Below, piece after piece: positions 1 to 9,633 of a stretch of 64,000 nucleotides of DNA; position 1 is the first letter of the stretch, and every line of letters starts with the position of its first letter. Below the pieces are notes generated by a model. That model did no database searches. It saw nothing but the letters and a program-made list of their open reading frames with translations, and was not told the DNA's origin. The stretch is from Flavobacterium daemonense (GTDB lineage: Bacteria > Bacteroidota > Bacteroidia > Flavobacteriales > Flavobacteriaceae), in the NCBI RefSeq assembly GCF_007341385.1, contig NZ_VJYD01000004.1, positions 124,001 to 188,000 on the forward strand, given 5' to 3'. A program made the translations under genes and the position numbers.

Positions 1-2473
1 AAACCAATTGTGCAACTGGTCGATAATCTGTTGATACAATTTCTAATTGCGAATTCGGGTGGTCTGTGATAAAGCTTTCTTCCTTGCCTTCATTTTCAAC
101 AAGAAAACGTTTCAAGAAATAACGCTCTTTTTCTCCATCATAATAAATCGCTGAAATTGGTTTTTTAGGTTTCCATTTTTCCAAAACAATCATATCTTCT
201 TCAAAATGAGTAGATAATTCCGGAATAATAACCTTTAATTTTCCACTTTGACTGATTACCAGAATTTTATCGCTAGGTTTAAACTCGCCCAGCAATTCTC
301 CTCTTGCGTCAACATTCAAACGTTTTACCGTATCATCAAACCAAACTTTTCTCGGCAATAAAGTCGAAATCCCTTTTTCTTTTAATTCGATTTTCTTGAT
401 TGGGTATTTGGTAACCAAATTACCTTTTGATGCACGACCTTTAATAGCCAGTTTTGCAAAATCAATATCAAATTTCAATTTCTTAATTGTCCCAACCTGA
501 CGCAATAAAATGGTGACAACCTCAGCTTCTCCATTTGGATTGTGTGAAAAATAAACCACTTGAGAACCATTTGTACCGTTAGTCAGATCGTAAGCTTTAT
601 CGCGCGTTACTCCAGTAACATTAAAACGTTTTATATACGAAGGACCCGATTTCCCATCACGGTACATCATATTGTAAATAGTACGTTTATCGTTTTTATC
701 GAAAACTGCGGCGTGTATAATGTCTTTTCCAATAAAAGTTTTGGCATCTACTTTTGTTATCATTAATGTTCCATCTCGCAAAAACACGATAACATCATCA
801 ATATCAGAACAATCACCTACATATTCGTCTTTCTTTAAACTCGTTCCAACAAAACCTTCTTCGCGGTTTACGTATAATTTTGTGTTACGTAAAACCACTT
901 TTGTAGCTTCAACGTTATCAAAAACACGAAGTTCTGTTTGACGTTCGCGGCCTTTTCCGTATTTCTCTTTTAATTTGGTAAAATAAGTAATCGCAAAATC
1001 TGTTAGATGCTCCAAATTATGCTCAACTTCTTTCATTTCATCTTCTAACTTAGCAATTAAATCATCAGCTTTATCAGAGTCGAAACGTGTAATACGAATC
1101 ATCGGAATTTGAGTCAAACGTTGTAAATCATCGTCATTAATTTCTCTGACAAATGACTTTTTGAAAGGCTCAAAACGATCGTATAAATATTTATAAAGCG
1201 ATTCTCTGTCTCCGTACAATTTGAAGTCAATATACATTTCTTCACGAATGAATATTTTTTCTAAAGTTGAGAAATGCCACTTATTTTTTAATTCTTCTAA
1301 CTGAATTTCTAATTCCTGACGAAGTAAATCGACCGTTCTGTGCGTTGAAATTTTCAACATTTCAGAAACTCCAATAAACAACGGCTTATTGTCTTCAATA
1401 ACACAACCTAAAGGCGCAACGGATGTTTCGCAAGCCGTGAATGCAAACAATGCGTCGATTGTTTTATCTGGAGAAACTCCTGGAAAAAGGTGAATTAAAA
1501 TCTCAACGTCAGCAGCGGTGTTGTCTTCAATTTTCTTGATTTTGATTTTTCCCTTATCATTGGCTTTCAAAATACTGTCAATTAAACTCGATGTATTGGT
1601 AGAAAACGGAATCTGCGTAATAACCAAAGTATTTTTGTCTAATTGCGAAATTTTAGCACGCACACGCACACGTCCGCCACGCATTCCGTCATTGTAATTA
1701 GAAACATCGGCAATACCCTGCGTCATAAAATCAGGATAAAGCGTAAACGACTTTCCTTTTAAAATTTTAATCGAAGCATCAATTAATTCATTGAAGTTAT
1801 GCGGTAAAACTTTTGTTGACAGACCTACCGCAATACCTTCTGCTCCTTGAGCCAAAAGCAATGGAAATTTTACTGGGAGATTGTTTGGTTCTGCACGACG
1901 ACCATCGTACGAAACGCCCCAATCGGTGATTTTTGGAGAATATAAAACCTCTAAAGCAAATTTAGATAAACGTGCCTCAATATAACGCGAAGCCGCTGCT
2001 CCGTCACCCGTTAAAATATTTCCCCAGTTTCCTTGACAGTCAATCAATAAGTCTTTTTGACCAATTTGCACCATAGCGTCACCAATACTCGCATCTCCGT
2101 GTGGGTGATACTGCATTGTGTGACCTACAACATTGGCAACTTTGTTATAACGACCATCATCCAACTCTTTTAAAGAGTGCATAATACGACGCTGAACAGG
2201 TTTGAATCCGTCCTCGATAGCAGGAACTGCACGTTCCAGAATTACATACGAAGCATAATCCAAAAACCAGTCCTTGTACATTCCCGTTACTTTGGTAATA
2301 ACGTCCTCGCCTTCTTCTTCCTGATTTTCGTAAAAATGCTGTCCTTCAAAATGCTTAGCATCTACATCGATAATCTCATCGTCATCTCCATCCTGATTGT
2401 CATCCATCAGGTTTTCATCTTGATTATTCTCGTCGTCGTTTGGAATTATGTTATCGTCTTCTTCGTCTTTCAT
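1..2473 (-). CDS. parC: DNA topoisomerase IV subunit A (partial, C-terminus beyond window)
   Basis: Breakage-reunion subunit of a type IIA topoisomerase that decatenates chromosomes with the ATPase subunit encoded just upstream. About 824 residues are visible and the C-terminus runs off the window. The start is the ATG at 2471-2473. The first 33 or so residues are an acidic D/E/N-rich extension. Then follow the 5Y-CAP core with HPHGDASIGDA (residues 123-133) and the active-site tyrosine Y164 in SRYIEAR, and later blades of the C-terminal beta-pinwheel. The position equivalent to the quinolone-contact Ser of E. coli GyrA S83 is A128. The gene lies 22 bases downstream of a nuclease-like gene that separates it from parE. 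A GyrA identity cannot be fully excluded, but pairing with the ParE-type subunit favours ParC. Confidence 0.9.
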   Translation of the reverse strand, partial: MKDEEDDNIIPNDDENNQDENLMDDNQDGDDDEIIDVDAKHFEGQHFYENQEEEGEDVITKVTGMYKDWFLDYASYVILERAVPAIEDGFKPVQRRIMHSLKELDDGRYNKVANVVGHTMQYHPHGDASIGDAMVQIGQKDLLIDCQGNWGNILTGDGAAASRYIEARLSKFALEVLYSPKITDWGVSYDGRRAEPNNLPVKFPLLLAQGAEGIAVGLSTKVLPHNFNELIDASIKILKGKSFTLYPDFMTQGIADVSNYNDGMRGGRVRVRAKISQLDKNTLVITQIPFSTNTSSLIDSILKANDKGKIKIKKIEDNTAADVEILIHLFPGVSPDKTIDALFAFTACETSVAPLGCVIEDNKPLFIGVSEMLKISTHRTVDLLRQELEIQLEELKNKWHFSTLEKIFIREEMYIDFKLYGDRESLYKYLYDRFEPFKKSFVREINDDDLQRLTQIPMIRITRFDSDKADDLIAKLEDEMKEVEHNLEHLTDFAITYFTKLKEKYGKGRERQTELRVFDNVEATKVVLRNTKLYVNREEGFVGTSLKKDEYVGDCSDIDDVIVFLRDGTLMITKVDAKTFIGKDIIHAAVFDKNDKRTIYNMMYRDGKSGPSYIKRFNVTGVTRDKAYDLTNGTNGSQVVYFSHNPNGEAEVVTILLRQVGTIKKLKFDIDFAKLAIKGRASKGNLVTKYPIKKIELKEKGISTLLPRKVWFDDTVKRLNVDARGELLGEFKPSDKILVISQSGKLKVIIPELSTHFEEDMIVLEKWKPKKPISAIYYDGEKERYFLKRFLVENEGKEESFITDHPNSQLEIVSTDYRPVAQLV

Positions 2474-2495
2474 TTAATTATATCTAATTATAATT

Positions 2496-3599
2496 TTATT
2501 TGTTTTCTAGAAGTTCTTTTAAAACTTCAACACTTGGTAAAACGGTTTTATATTTACTTGCAAAAATCTGTTCATTATTTTCTGGCAAAGTATATTTTAC
2601 TACAGCTTCACTTTTATTTTGACAAAGTACAATTCCGATAGTTTTATTCTCATCTTCCAATCGCATTTCTCTGTCGTAATAGTTCACATACATTTGCATT
2701 TGACCTAAATCTTGATGTTTTAATTCTCCGATTTTAAGGTCGATAAGTACAAAACATTTCAATATCCTATTATAAAAAACCAAATCAATTCTAAAATGTT
2801 TATCATCAAAAGTAATTCTTTGCTGTCTCCCAACAAATGTAAAACCATGACCTAATTCTAATAAGAAATGTTCTAATTTATTAATTATTTCTTCTTCTAA
2901 TTGCGATTCTGAATATTGATGTAGTTCTGGTAATCCTAAAAATTCAAGTATATAAGGATCTTTAATTAAATCTTTTGGCTTTTCAATAATTTGACCTTTT
3001 TCCGAAAGTTCTAGAACTCCTTCTTTATCTCTGCTTAAAGCTAATCTTGCGTAAAGTGCAGTATCATACTGGCGTTTTAATTCACGGACGCTCCAATTAT
3101 TTTTTTCAGATTCTATTTTGTAAAAGCGCCTTTCTTTTTCATCATCAATTCTCATTAAAAAAATATAATGACTAAAACTCAATTTAAAAAATGAAGATAA
3201 AGTTTGATAATCTAGTTTATTGAATTCCGCAGACACTGACTGCGTTTTTTGAGATTCGAATTCCGCAGTCACCGACTGTATTTTTTGAATTTCCAAAATC
3301 CTAGACAATGTCTCGGATTTTGAGAAAGTCAAAAAGAGCTTCCTCATATTTTCCAAATTATCAATAGAAAAGCCTCTCCCAAATTCTTTTGTTAATTGTT
3401 TAGAAAGCGTCTTTAGCAGTTGCTTTCCATATCCTGCACGATCTTTCCCATTTTGCTCTTCTTCAACAATAATTCTACCAATTTCAAAATAAGTAATTGT
3501 CATTGTTGAATTTACAGTACGCAAAACCTGTTGTCGGGCATTTTGCAATAACTCGACAACTTGTTGGAAAATAACTTTATTTTGCAGACCGTCTGGCAC
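2496..3599 (-). CDS. YhcG/DUF1016-family PDDEXK nuclease-like protein
   Basis: 367 residues starting at a GTG (3597-3599). The N-terminal half (about 1-90 and 128-240) resembles the DUF1016 N domain; the C-terminal part (about 240-340) resembles the YhcG PDDEXK fold, with D272 in RIDLVF and D287-L-K289 in LIDLKIG as likely catalytic residues. Between them lie 12-residue repeats: FSKSETLSRILE (92-103), IQKIQSVTAEFE (104-115), SQKTQSVSAEFN (116-127) and perhaps KLDYQTLSSFFK. It sits 17 bases after parE and 22 bases before parC on the same strand, so it is probably cotranscribed with them. Family members are often linked to restriction or mobile DNA; their biochemical role is poorly known. By eye it seems more AT-rich than its neighbours, which with the family's patchy distribution suggests insertion by transfer. 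That is inference. Confidence 0.85.
   Translation of the reverse strand: MPDGLQNKVIFQQVVELLQNARQQVLRTVNSTMTITYFEIGRIIVEEEQNGKDRAGYGKQLLKTLSKQLTKEFGRGFSIDNLENMRKLFLTFSKSETLSRILEIQKIQSVTAEFESQKTQSVSAEFNKLDYQTLSSFFKLSFSHYIFLMRIDDEKERRFYKIESEKNNWSVRELKRQYDTALYARLALSRDKEGVLELSEKGQIIEKPKDLIKDPYILEFLGLPELHQYSESQLEEEIINKLEHFLLELGHGFTFVGRQQRITFDDKHFRIDLVFYNRILKCFVLIDLKIGELKHQDLGQMQMYVNYYDREMRLEDENKTIGIVLCQNKSEAVVKYTLPENNEQIFASKYKTVLPSVEVLKELLENK
3219..3326. repeat. Three 36-bp palindromic units inside the nuclease gene
   Basis: Three successive 36-base units (3219-3254, 3255-3290, 3291-3326), each centred on an inverted repeat. The centres are 3236 (CGCAGACACTGACTGCG, one mismatch), 3272 (CAGTC-acc-GACTG) and 3308 (13-base arms at 3295-3307 and 3309-3321, one mismatch), exactly 36 bases apart. 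Units 1 and 2 are very similar; unit 3 is diverged. They keep the reading frame and encode the 12-residue repeats. Confidence 0.8.
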
Positions 3600-3616
3600 T
3601 TTTTTTTATTTAAATT

Positions 3617-5485
3617 TTAAGCTTCCTCAAGCTCATCAATCTCAACTTTCAAGTTCTTGATAATAAACTCTTGTCTATCTGGTGTGTTTTTCCCCATATA
3701 GAAAGACAATAACTGCTCGATTGAAGTATGTTTATCCATCATAACCGGATCAAGGCGAATCGTATCTCCAATAAAGTTCTTGAACTCATCTGGCGAAATT
3801 TCTCCCAAACCTTTAAATCGAGTGATTTCTGGTTTTGGTTTTAATTTTTCGATGGCGTCTTTTCTTTCTTCTTCAGAATAACAGTAAATGGTTTCTTTTT
3901 TGTTTCGAACCCTGAAAAGCGGTGTTTGCAAAATATACAAATGCCCTTCTTTGATTAATTCTGGGAAAAACTGCAAAAAGAACGTTATTAAAAGCAGACG
4001 AATGTGCATTCCATCGACATCGGCATCAGTTGCGATTACGATGTTGTTATAACGTAGTTTCTCTAATCCGTCTTCGATATCAAGCGCTGCCTGCAATAAG
4101 TTGAATTCTTCATTTTCATACACAATTTTCTTCGTCATTCCGTATGAATTCAAAGGCTTACCACGTAAACTGAAAACGGCTTGCGTATTTACGTCACGCG
4201 ACTTTGTAATCGATCCAGAAGCCGAATCTCCCTCGGTAATAAAAAGCGTACTTTCTAAGTTTCTTGGGTTTTTGGTATCAGGAAGATGCGCCCTGCAATC
4301 TCTTAATTTTTTATTGTGAAGATTGGCTTTTTTAGCGCGATCTGTAGCCAGTTTTCTAATTCCTGATAATTCTTTACGCTCGCGTTCTGCTTGAAGAATT
4401 TTACGCAATAAAGCCTCAGCAGTTGCTGGGTTTTTATGCAGATAATTATCCAGTTTTGTTTTGATAAAATCGTTTACGAAAGTACGAACAGAAACTGCAG
4501 GTGTTCCATCATCAGAACCCATATCTGTAGAACCTAATTTTGTTTTAGTCTGAGACTCAAAAACCGGTTCCATTACTTTAATACTAATTGCACTTACAAT
4601 CGATTTACGAACGTCTGATGCTTCGAAATTCTTATTGTAAAACTCACGAATCGTTTTTACAACGGCTTCACGGTAAGCAGCTAAGTGCGTTCCTCCTTGT
4701 GTTGTATTTTGACCATTTACAAAAGAGTGGTATTCTTCACTATATTGCGTTTTACTGTGCGTAAGCGCAACTTCGATATCGTGCTCTTTTAAGTGGATAA
4801 TTGGGTATTCTAAATCTTCTTCGCTGATTGTTTCTTCTAACAAATCACGAAGTCCGTTTTCTGAATAATATTTTTCTCCGTTGAAAATAATTGTCAAACC
4901 ATTGTTCAAATAACAATAGTTTTTGACCATTTTGATTACATATTCTAAACGGAATTTATAGTTTTTGAAAATCGTTTCGTCTGGCGTAAAAGTTACTTTT
5001 GTTCCCTTACGTTTTGTAGTTTCAACGATATCTTCTTCTGAAACTAAATTTCCTGCAGAAAACTCTGCGGCTTTTTGTTTGTCTTCACGAACCGATTCTA
5101 CTCTAAAATAATTAGAAAGTGCATTAACTGCTTTTGTTCCGACACCGTTCAAACCAACTGATTTTTGGAAAGCTTTTGAATCGTACTTTCCACCCGTATT
5201 CATTTTCGAAACTACGTCAACGACTTTTCCTAACGGAATTCCACGTCCGTAATCACGAACCGAAACCGTTTTATCTTTGATAGTCACTTCAATAGTTTTT
5301 CCAGAGCCCATAACGAACTCATCGATACAGTTATCTAAAACCTCTTTTAATAAAATATAAATACCATCATCTGGTGAAGAACCGTCTCCAAGTTTTCCGA
5401 TATACATTCCCGGACGCATACGGATATGTTCTTTCCAATCGAGTGATCGGATATTATCTTCGGTATATTGATTTTGCTCTAGCAT
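3617..5485 (-). CDS. parE: DNA topoisomerase IV subunit B
   Basis: GHKL ATPase subunit of topoisomerase IV, 622 residues from the ATG at 5483-5485. The frame continues upstream to a TTG at 5525, but the conserved N-terminus ([20 protein letters not shown]) begins at the ATG, so the TTG is rejected. Visible motifs: Bergerat N-box with E48 and N52 (EVLDNCIDE), DYGRGIP (78-84), glycine-rich GLNGVGT (111-117), [14 protein letters not shown] (418-425), PLNSYGM (444-450) and DADVDG (487-492). It lacks the large insert of some GyrB proteins, which fits ParE. It appears to be the first gene of a unit running through the nuclease-like gene into parC. Confidence 0.95.
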   Translation of the reverse strand: MLEQNQYTEDNIRSLDWKEHIRMRPGMYIGKLGDGSSPDDGIYILLKEVLDNCIDEFVMGSGKTIEVTIKDKTVSVRDYGRGIPLGKVVDVVSKMNTGGKYDSKAFQKSVGLNGVGTKAVNALSNYFRVESVREDKQKAAEFSAGNLVSEEDIVETTKRKGTKVTFTPDETIFKNYKFRLEYVIKMVKNYCYLNNGLTIIFNGEKYYSENGLRDLLEETISEEDLEYPIIHLKEHDIEVALTHSKTQYSEEYHSFVNGQNTTQGGTHLAAYREAVVKTIREFYNKNFEASDVRKSIVSAISIKVMEPVFESQTKTKLGSTDMGSDDGTPAVSVRTFVNDFIKTKLDNYLHKNPATAEALLRKILQAERERKELSGIRKLATDRAKKANLHNKKLRDCRAHLPDTKNPRNLESTLFITEGDSASGSITKSRDVNTQAVFSLRGKPLNSYGMTKKIVYENEEFNLLQAALDIEDGLEKLRYNNIVIATDADVDGMHIRLLLITFFLQFFPELIKEGHLYILQTPLFRVRNKKETIYCYSEEERKDAIEKLKPKPEITRFKGLGEISPDEFKNFIGDTIRLDPVMMDKHTSIEQLLSFYMGKNTPDRQEFIIKNLKVEIDELEEA

Positions 5486-5817
5486 AAGGTGAATTGGATT
5501 TTTGGCTAATGTACCATTTATCGGCAAAAAATGAAAGCGTATTTTTTCTTTTGTTACGAATAATAACAGTTTTTAAATCTATTTAAATTGATTTAAAAAA
5601 AATATGACTGTTAAAAATATAAAAAAGAAGCGATGAAACAAAAAAAACTATTTAACACATAGAAACATAGATTGTATATCTTTAAAAAGAGTGTATAAAA
5701 GAAACGAGTTTCTTAACACATAGCTATGTTTATTATTATAAGTGAAAAGCCTCTTATAAGTTTACAATGCTTAAGCTTCGGGACTATGTTTTTATGTGTT
5801 AAAAATTGTATGCTCTA
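5486..5817. repeat. Intergenic mirrored word array (TTAACACATAG family)
   Basis: The 332-base gap between pncB and parE has no convincing gene. It carries a 19-base word at 5652-5670 (TTAACACATAGAAACATAG) and its reverse complement at 5784-5802 with one mismatch. A middle copy spans 5713-5731 (TTAACACATAGCTATGTTTA). Short arms TTATAAG/CTTATAA lie between them. The region can fold into a long hairpin downstream of pncB and probably also holds the parE promoter, which I cannot place. Confidence 0.6.
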
Positions 5818-6993
5818 CTATTTGATTCCGAGCACTTCTTTTGCCAACGCAATCATTTCGGGCGTTCCCGTGTTTTTATTTTTTTCGTCCGAAAGTTTTA
5901 CAACGCCTTGCCAATGTGTGTTATCGGGTTTTGTGTCGGTTAATTTTATAACCATATTCATCGCCGGAAGTCCAACATCATTAGTGAAATTTGTTCCAAT
6001 TCCGAAAGACATTTTTATTTTGTCTTGGCAGAAATCAACTATCGTTTTTACTTTGTCATAATTCAAGGAATCTGAAAAAACGATCACTTTTGATTTTGGG
6101 TCGATTCCCATTTTATTGTAATGCGAAATCACTTTTTTAGCAAACTCAATCGGATCACCACTATCATGTCTCACACCGTCGAAAAGTTTAGAATATTTTT
6201 TATCAAATTGATTGAAGAATATTTCGGTCGTATAAGTATCTGTCAGAGCAATTCCGAGGTCACCGCCATAAACATTTGTCCAGTTTTCGAGACTTATAAA
6301 ATTGGCTACTTGAAAACCATATTGTGCTGCATGAAACATAAACCATTCGTGCGCGTGAGTTCCTAACGGGCGTTTGTTATTGAGCATAGCAAAATGCACA
6401 TTGCTGGTTCCTATAAAGCTTTGTCCACCAAAAGTTCTTAACGTTTCATTGATCAAATCATGCACATCATAAGAATGACGGCGTCTTGTACCAAATTCTA
6501 AAATTGAAACACCGAGTTTGTTGTAATTATCTATTTTTTCTTTTGTCAGACTCTTTATAGCATCATCATTTAGTCGGATCAAATGATTTGATTTGTAAAA
6601 AAGTTCCGAAATCAAAGCCATTAAAGGCACTTCCCACAAAATGGTTCTGTACCAAAATCCTTCAACGGTAACTTTTATTTCTGAACCTTCTTGACTGATT
6701 TGAACTTCAGACGGATCATAACTATAACCTTGCAGAAAATCTAAATAAGTAGGATCAAGATAAGGACAATAATGCGCCAAATAACTTTTTTCTTCATTTG
6801 TTAGACGAAGATCAGCCATTGCATCAACCGATTTTCGGAGTAAATCTGCAAAACCTTCCGGAAAAACATGCTTGCCCCGATTTATAAATCCATAACGCAC
6901 TTTTGCCTTTGGAAAAAGCTTAATAACAGCGTGCTGCATCGTGAATTTATAGAAATCATTGTCTAAGATTGATTTCAGAAAAGTTGTTTCCAT
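5818..6993 (-). CDS. pncB: Nicotinate phosphoribosyltransferase
   Basis: Preiss-Handler enzyme that joins nicotinate and PRPP to nicotinate mononucleotide with ATP hydrolysis, in the cytoplasm. 391 residues, a normal length. The start is the ATG at 6991-6993; the frame extends to a TTG at 7008, but METTFLKSILDNDFYKFTMQ is the usual N-terminus. Visible signatures: DNDFYKFTMQ (11-20), FGTRRRHS (167-174), GTHAHEW (211-217, region of the autophosphorylated histidine in PncB) and RHDSGD (275-280), which contributes to the phosphate-binding end of the barrel. It stands alone between oppositely organised spacers. Confidence 0.95.
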   Translation of the reverse strand: METTFLKSILDNDFYKFTMQHAVIKLFPKAKVRYGFINRGKHVFPEGFADLLRKSVDAMADLRLTNEEKSYLAHYCPYLDPTYLDFLQGYSYDPSEVQISQEGSEIKVTVEGFWYRTILWEVPLMALISELFYKSNHLIRLNDDAIKSLTKEKIDNYNKLGVSILEFGTRRRHSYDVHDLINETLRTFGGQSFIGTSNVHFAMLNNKRPLGTHAHEWFMFHAAQYGFQVANFISLENWTNVYGGDLGIALTDTYTTEIFFNQFDKKYSKLFDGVRHDSGDPIEFAKKVISHYNKMGIDPKSKVIVFSDSLNYDKVKTIVDFCQDKIKMSFGIGTNFTNDVGLPAMNMVIKLTDTKPDNTHWQGVVKLSDEKNKNTGTPEMIALAKEVLGIK

Positions 6994-7086
6994 GGCATTA
7001 TAATTCAAATCCTGAATTGCTAAGATACGTCAATTCAGCAAAAGAAGGAAATTTCATTAATCAAGATATTCAGGGATCTTGAATCA

Positions 7087-8061
7087 CTAAATAATTTTAA
7101 AAGAAACAATACTATTCGTGTCGATAAAAATCGTAATGTACTCGCCTACATTATTATCATAAAGAATCTGAAATTCTAAACCTCCGTGTTTTTCTTTTGG
7201 ATTCTGAACTTTTACAGCTTTATTATATTTATTCAGATAAAAAACCTGATTTGATTTTGAAACGTTTTTGATTTGGAAAGTAATTTTATCGCCTTTTTTA
7301 GCATCGATTATACCTGATTCTGGCTCTTGAATTTTATAATCATTTTCGATTGTTTTATTATAAATTAAAGGTCCGTTGAGAAAATCTTCCTTGCTTAATC
7401 TTTGACCTAAAAAAGAACCCGAATCTGGAAAATGTTTGGCAAAGAAATAATTAGGATCTGTGTCAAAATAAATAGGCGAAAAATCAGCTACCATTCGGCC
7501 TTTACTGCTGTCGTAATAGCCTTGCCCCCACGTAACGTCAACCAAACGCCATTTTTTATCAATCAAAACCATATTCCACGCATGGTTTGAGGAAGTTGTT
7601 ATACGACCAATATCTCGTACTGAAATTTTTGAATCGCCACGAATAATCTCGCATTTCATTCCCATCAACGAAGCCAAATGCTGATACAAAGCTGTGAAGC
7701 CTTCGCAGACCGCTTTTTGGGAATTAAAAGTTTTTTGGATAAGATTATCATTGATCTGTTTTATTTTTCTTTGTTTTTCTGCCTCGCTTGAATAACTGAA
7801 GCCCTGCGTTTTTGGCGGATGCAAAAACACATTAAAATCGTATTTTATATTAAAAGCCATCCAACTGTAAATCGCTCGCGCTCGTTCGTAGTCAGAATCG
7901 AAATCATCTTCAATTCTTTCGGCTAATTTTTCAGTTGAAGCAAAGTTTTTTGGATATTTGGCAACGATTTTATCGACATCATTGATTTTTTGTGCGAAAG
8001 TACAATTCAAAAAAATACTATTCAGCAAAAGGAATAAAAAAACAATCTTTTTATGTGGCAT
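7087..8061 (-). CDS. Secreted transglutaminase-like cysteine protease-fold protein
   Basis: 324 residues with an N-terminal signal peptide (hydrophobic core about 6-20, ending FAQ at 24). The core domain has the transglutaminase/papain-like triad: C119 in AVCEGF, H160 in SNHAWN, and D175 in WRLVDVTWG. This resembles secreted transglutaminase-like (CYK3 or DUF-type) proteins of Bacteroidota, whose substrates are mostly unknown. The C-terminal 80 residues look like a beta-sandwich. The ATG abuts the stop of the FMN reductase gene with no gap, so it is the last gene of a three-gene unit. Periplasmic or surface location is inferred from the signal peptide. Confidence 0.8.
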   Translation of the reverse strand: MPHKKIVFLFLLLNSIFLNCTFAQKINDVDKIVAKYPKNFASTEKLAERIEDDFDSDYERARAIYSWMAFNIKYDFNVFLHPPKTQGFSYSSEAEKQRKIKQINDNLIQKTFNSQKAVCEGFTALYQHLASLMGMKCEIIRGDSKISVRDIGRITTSSNHAWNMVLIDKKWRLVDVTWGQGYYDSSKGRMVADFSPIYFDTDPNYFFAKHFPDSGSFLGQRLSKEDFLNGPLIYNKTIENDYKIQEPESGIIDAKKGDKITFQIKNVSKSNQVFYLNKYNKAVKVQNPKEKHGGLEFQILYDNNVGEYITIFIDTNSIVSFKII

Positions 8062-8586
8062 TTAAAAATTTGATTTAATAATGTTTTTCAGTTCATTATC
8101 TAACTCAACGTTAGCTATTTTATTTTCCTGTAAATCAAAATTCGCGCCAAATGATGGTAATGAGAAACTTCCTTTAATTTCGGCGCCATAACGCGGAAAA
8201 AGATTTTGAGCAATTCCTAAAACAGAACTTCCGCCTCTTCCACCCGGCGACGTTGCCATTAAAAGCATTGGTTTGTGCTGAAAAACATCTTTTTCAATTC
8301 GTGAACTCCAATCAAAAACATTTTTGAAAGCAGCTGAATAATTTCCGTTATTTTCTGCCATGGAAACCACTAAAATATCAGCTTGTTTGAGCTTGTTTAA
8401 AAATGCTTGCGCTACTTCATGTTGTCCCACTTCCTTTTCAAGATCAACACTGAATAATGGCATTGCAAAATCGTTCAAATCTAAAACTTCAACATCGGCA
8501 TTTTCAAATAAACTTGATGCATAAGTTGCTAAACGTTTGTTGATTGAGTGCTTGCTGTTGCTTCCTCCAAAGGCTATTATTTTCAT
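8062..8586 (-). CDS. NAD(P)H-dependent FMN reductase family protein
   Basis: 174-residue flavodoxin-like protein of the NADPH-dependent FMN reductase family. The N-terminal phosphate-binding loop GGSNSKHSINK (7-17) follows the first beta-strand. MAENNGNYSAAFKNVFDW and the glycine-rich MATSPGGRGGSSVLG are typical of the flavin-binding and dimer surfaces. It is cytoplasmic, with no signal peptide. Its start overlaps the stop of the YihY-like gene by four bases (ATGA), and its stop touches the start of the transglutaminase-like gene, so the three are translationally packed. The physiological substrate (quinone, azo compound or free flavin) cannot be read from sequence. Confidence 0.88.
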   Translation of the reverse strand: MKIIAFGGSNSKHSINKRLATYASSLFENADVEVLDLNDFAMPLFSVDLEKEVGQHEVAQAFLNKLKQADILVVSMAENNGNYSAAFKNVFDWSSRIEKDVFQHKPMLLMATSPGGRGGSSVLGIAQNLFPRYGAEIKGSFSLPSFGANFDLQENKIANVELDNELKNIIKSNF

Positions 8587-9542
8587 GGCTTCTCTTTTTG
8601 TAAAGTTTCTTCTATTGGTTCTTTTTTTGGTCCGTCGATTTCGTAAATCTCTTTTGCTATTTTTACAGAGTACTCATTTGGATAAATTTTCCCACCATAT
8701 GATTTAGCATAGACTTTCGTAAATTCAGCTCCAAAATACAGAATTATTGCCGAATAATAAACCCAAACGAGAATTATTATCACAGAACCTGCCGCACCAT
8801 AAACTGAAGCAACTGTCGAATTGCCCAAATAAAGTCCAATAGCAAATTTACCAATCATGAAAAGTAGCGCAGTAACTCCTGATCCTATAAAAGCATCTTT
8901 CCATCTTATTTTTCCGTCTGGCAATGTTCTAAAAATAATCGCAAAAAGAGTACTAATACTCGCCAGCACAATAATTATATTAATTACATAAAATAAATAA
9001 ACTGTACTTTCCGGGAAATAAACTTTTAAACGTGTACTAAGCAAATCTAAAGTGGTACTTATAAAAAGACTGACCAACATTAAAAAACCAACAGAAACGA
9101 TCATAGAGAATGACATTAAGCGGTTTTGAATAAATTTTTTAACTCCTTTATCCGGTTTTGCACGTAATCCCCAAATAAAGTTTATAGAACTTTGAATCTC
9201 AGCAAAAACTCCCGATGCTCCAATTAACAACATCACAACTCCAAATACAGTTGCAAAAACATTATCACCAGATAATTGCACATTTTTAATAGCTTCCTGA
9301 ATCTGACTCGCAGCACCGTTGCCTACCAAACCATTTATTTGTCCGTACAATTCGCCTGTTACAGCTTCTTCTCCAAAAAAAACACCACAAATTGTGATGA
9401 TAATAATCAATAAAGGTGGCAACGCAAATATGGTATAATATGCGAGTGCCGCACTAAGTTTAATGGCATTATCATCGTTAAATTCTAAAAAGGTATTCTT
9501 TAAGAGAAACCAGGTTTTGGAGAATATATCTTTGATTTTCAT
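8583..9542 (-). CDS. YihY/virulence factor BrkB family membrane protein
   Basis: 319-residue inner-membrane protein with about six hydrophobic segments. The first lies after AAALAYYTIFALPPLL, the conserved N-terminal signature of the YihY (formerly RNase BN/BrkB) family, and FGVVMLLIGASGVFAEIQ and YGAAGSVIIILVWVYYSA are also characteristic. The tail from about residue 295 is charged and cytosolic. RNase BN activity was wrongly attributed to this family in the past, so no nuclease role is claimed. First gene of a three-gene unit; a -7 box TAAATTTG lies 23 bases upstream. Confidence 0.88.
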   Translation of the reverse strand: MKIKDIFSKTWFLLKNTFLEFNDDNAIKLSAALAYYTIFALPPLLIIIITICGVFFGEEAVTGELYGQINGLVGNGAASQIQEAIKNVQLSGDNVFATVFGVVMLLIGASGVFAEIQSSINFIWGLRAKPDKGVKKFIQNRLMSFSMIVSVGFLMLVSLFISTTLDLLSTRLKVYFPESTVYLFYVINIIIVLASISTLFAIIFRTLPDGKIRWKDAFIGSGVTALLFMIGKFAIGLYLGNSTVASVYGAAGSVIIILVWVYYSAIILYFGAEFTKVYAKSYGGKIYPNEYSVKIAKEIYEIDGPKKEPIEETLQKEKP

Positions 9543-9564
9543 TTGCTGATTTTTGATATTCTCT

Positions 9565-9572
9565 CAAATTTA
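9565..9572 (-). promoter_or_regulatory. Bacteroidota -7 box for the YihY operon
   Basis: TAAATTTG on the minus strand, a perfect match to TAnnTTTG, 22 bases before the YihY start codon. No good TTG -33 element is visible at the usual spacing. Confidence 0.45.
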
Positions 9573-9633
9573 CGCAATACTCAAAAATTTTGAATTCTTG
9601 CTTTTTAGGCGAATTTTATATTTTTTCCATGTC

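Noticed and set aside
5486..5527. Upstream extension of parE to a TTG at 5525
   Set aside because: The added residues are not typical of ParE and an ATG fits the known N-terminus.
6994..7008. Upstream extension of pncB to a TTG at 7006-7008
   Set aside because: The conserved N-terminus starts at the ATG at 6991-6993.
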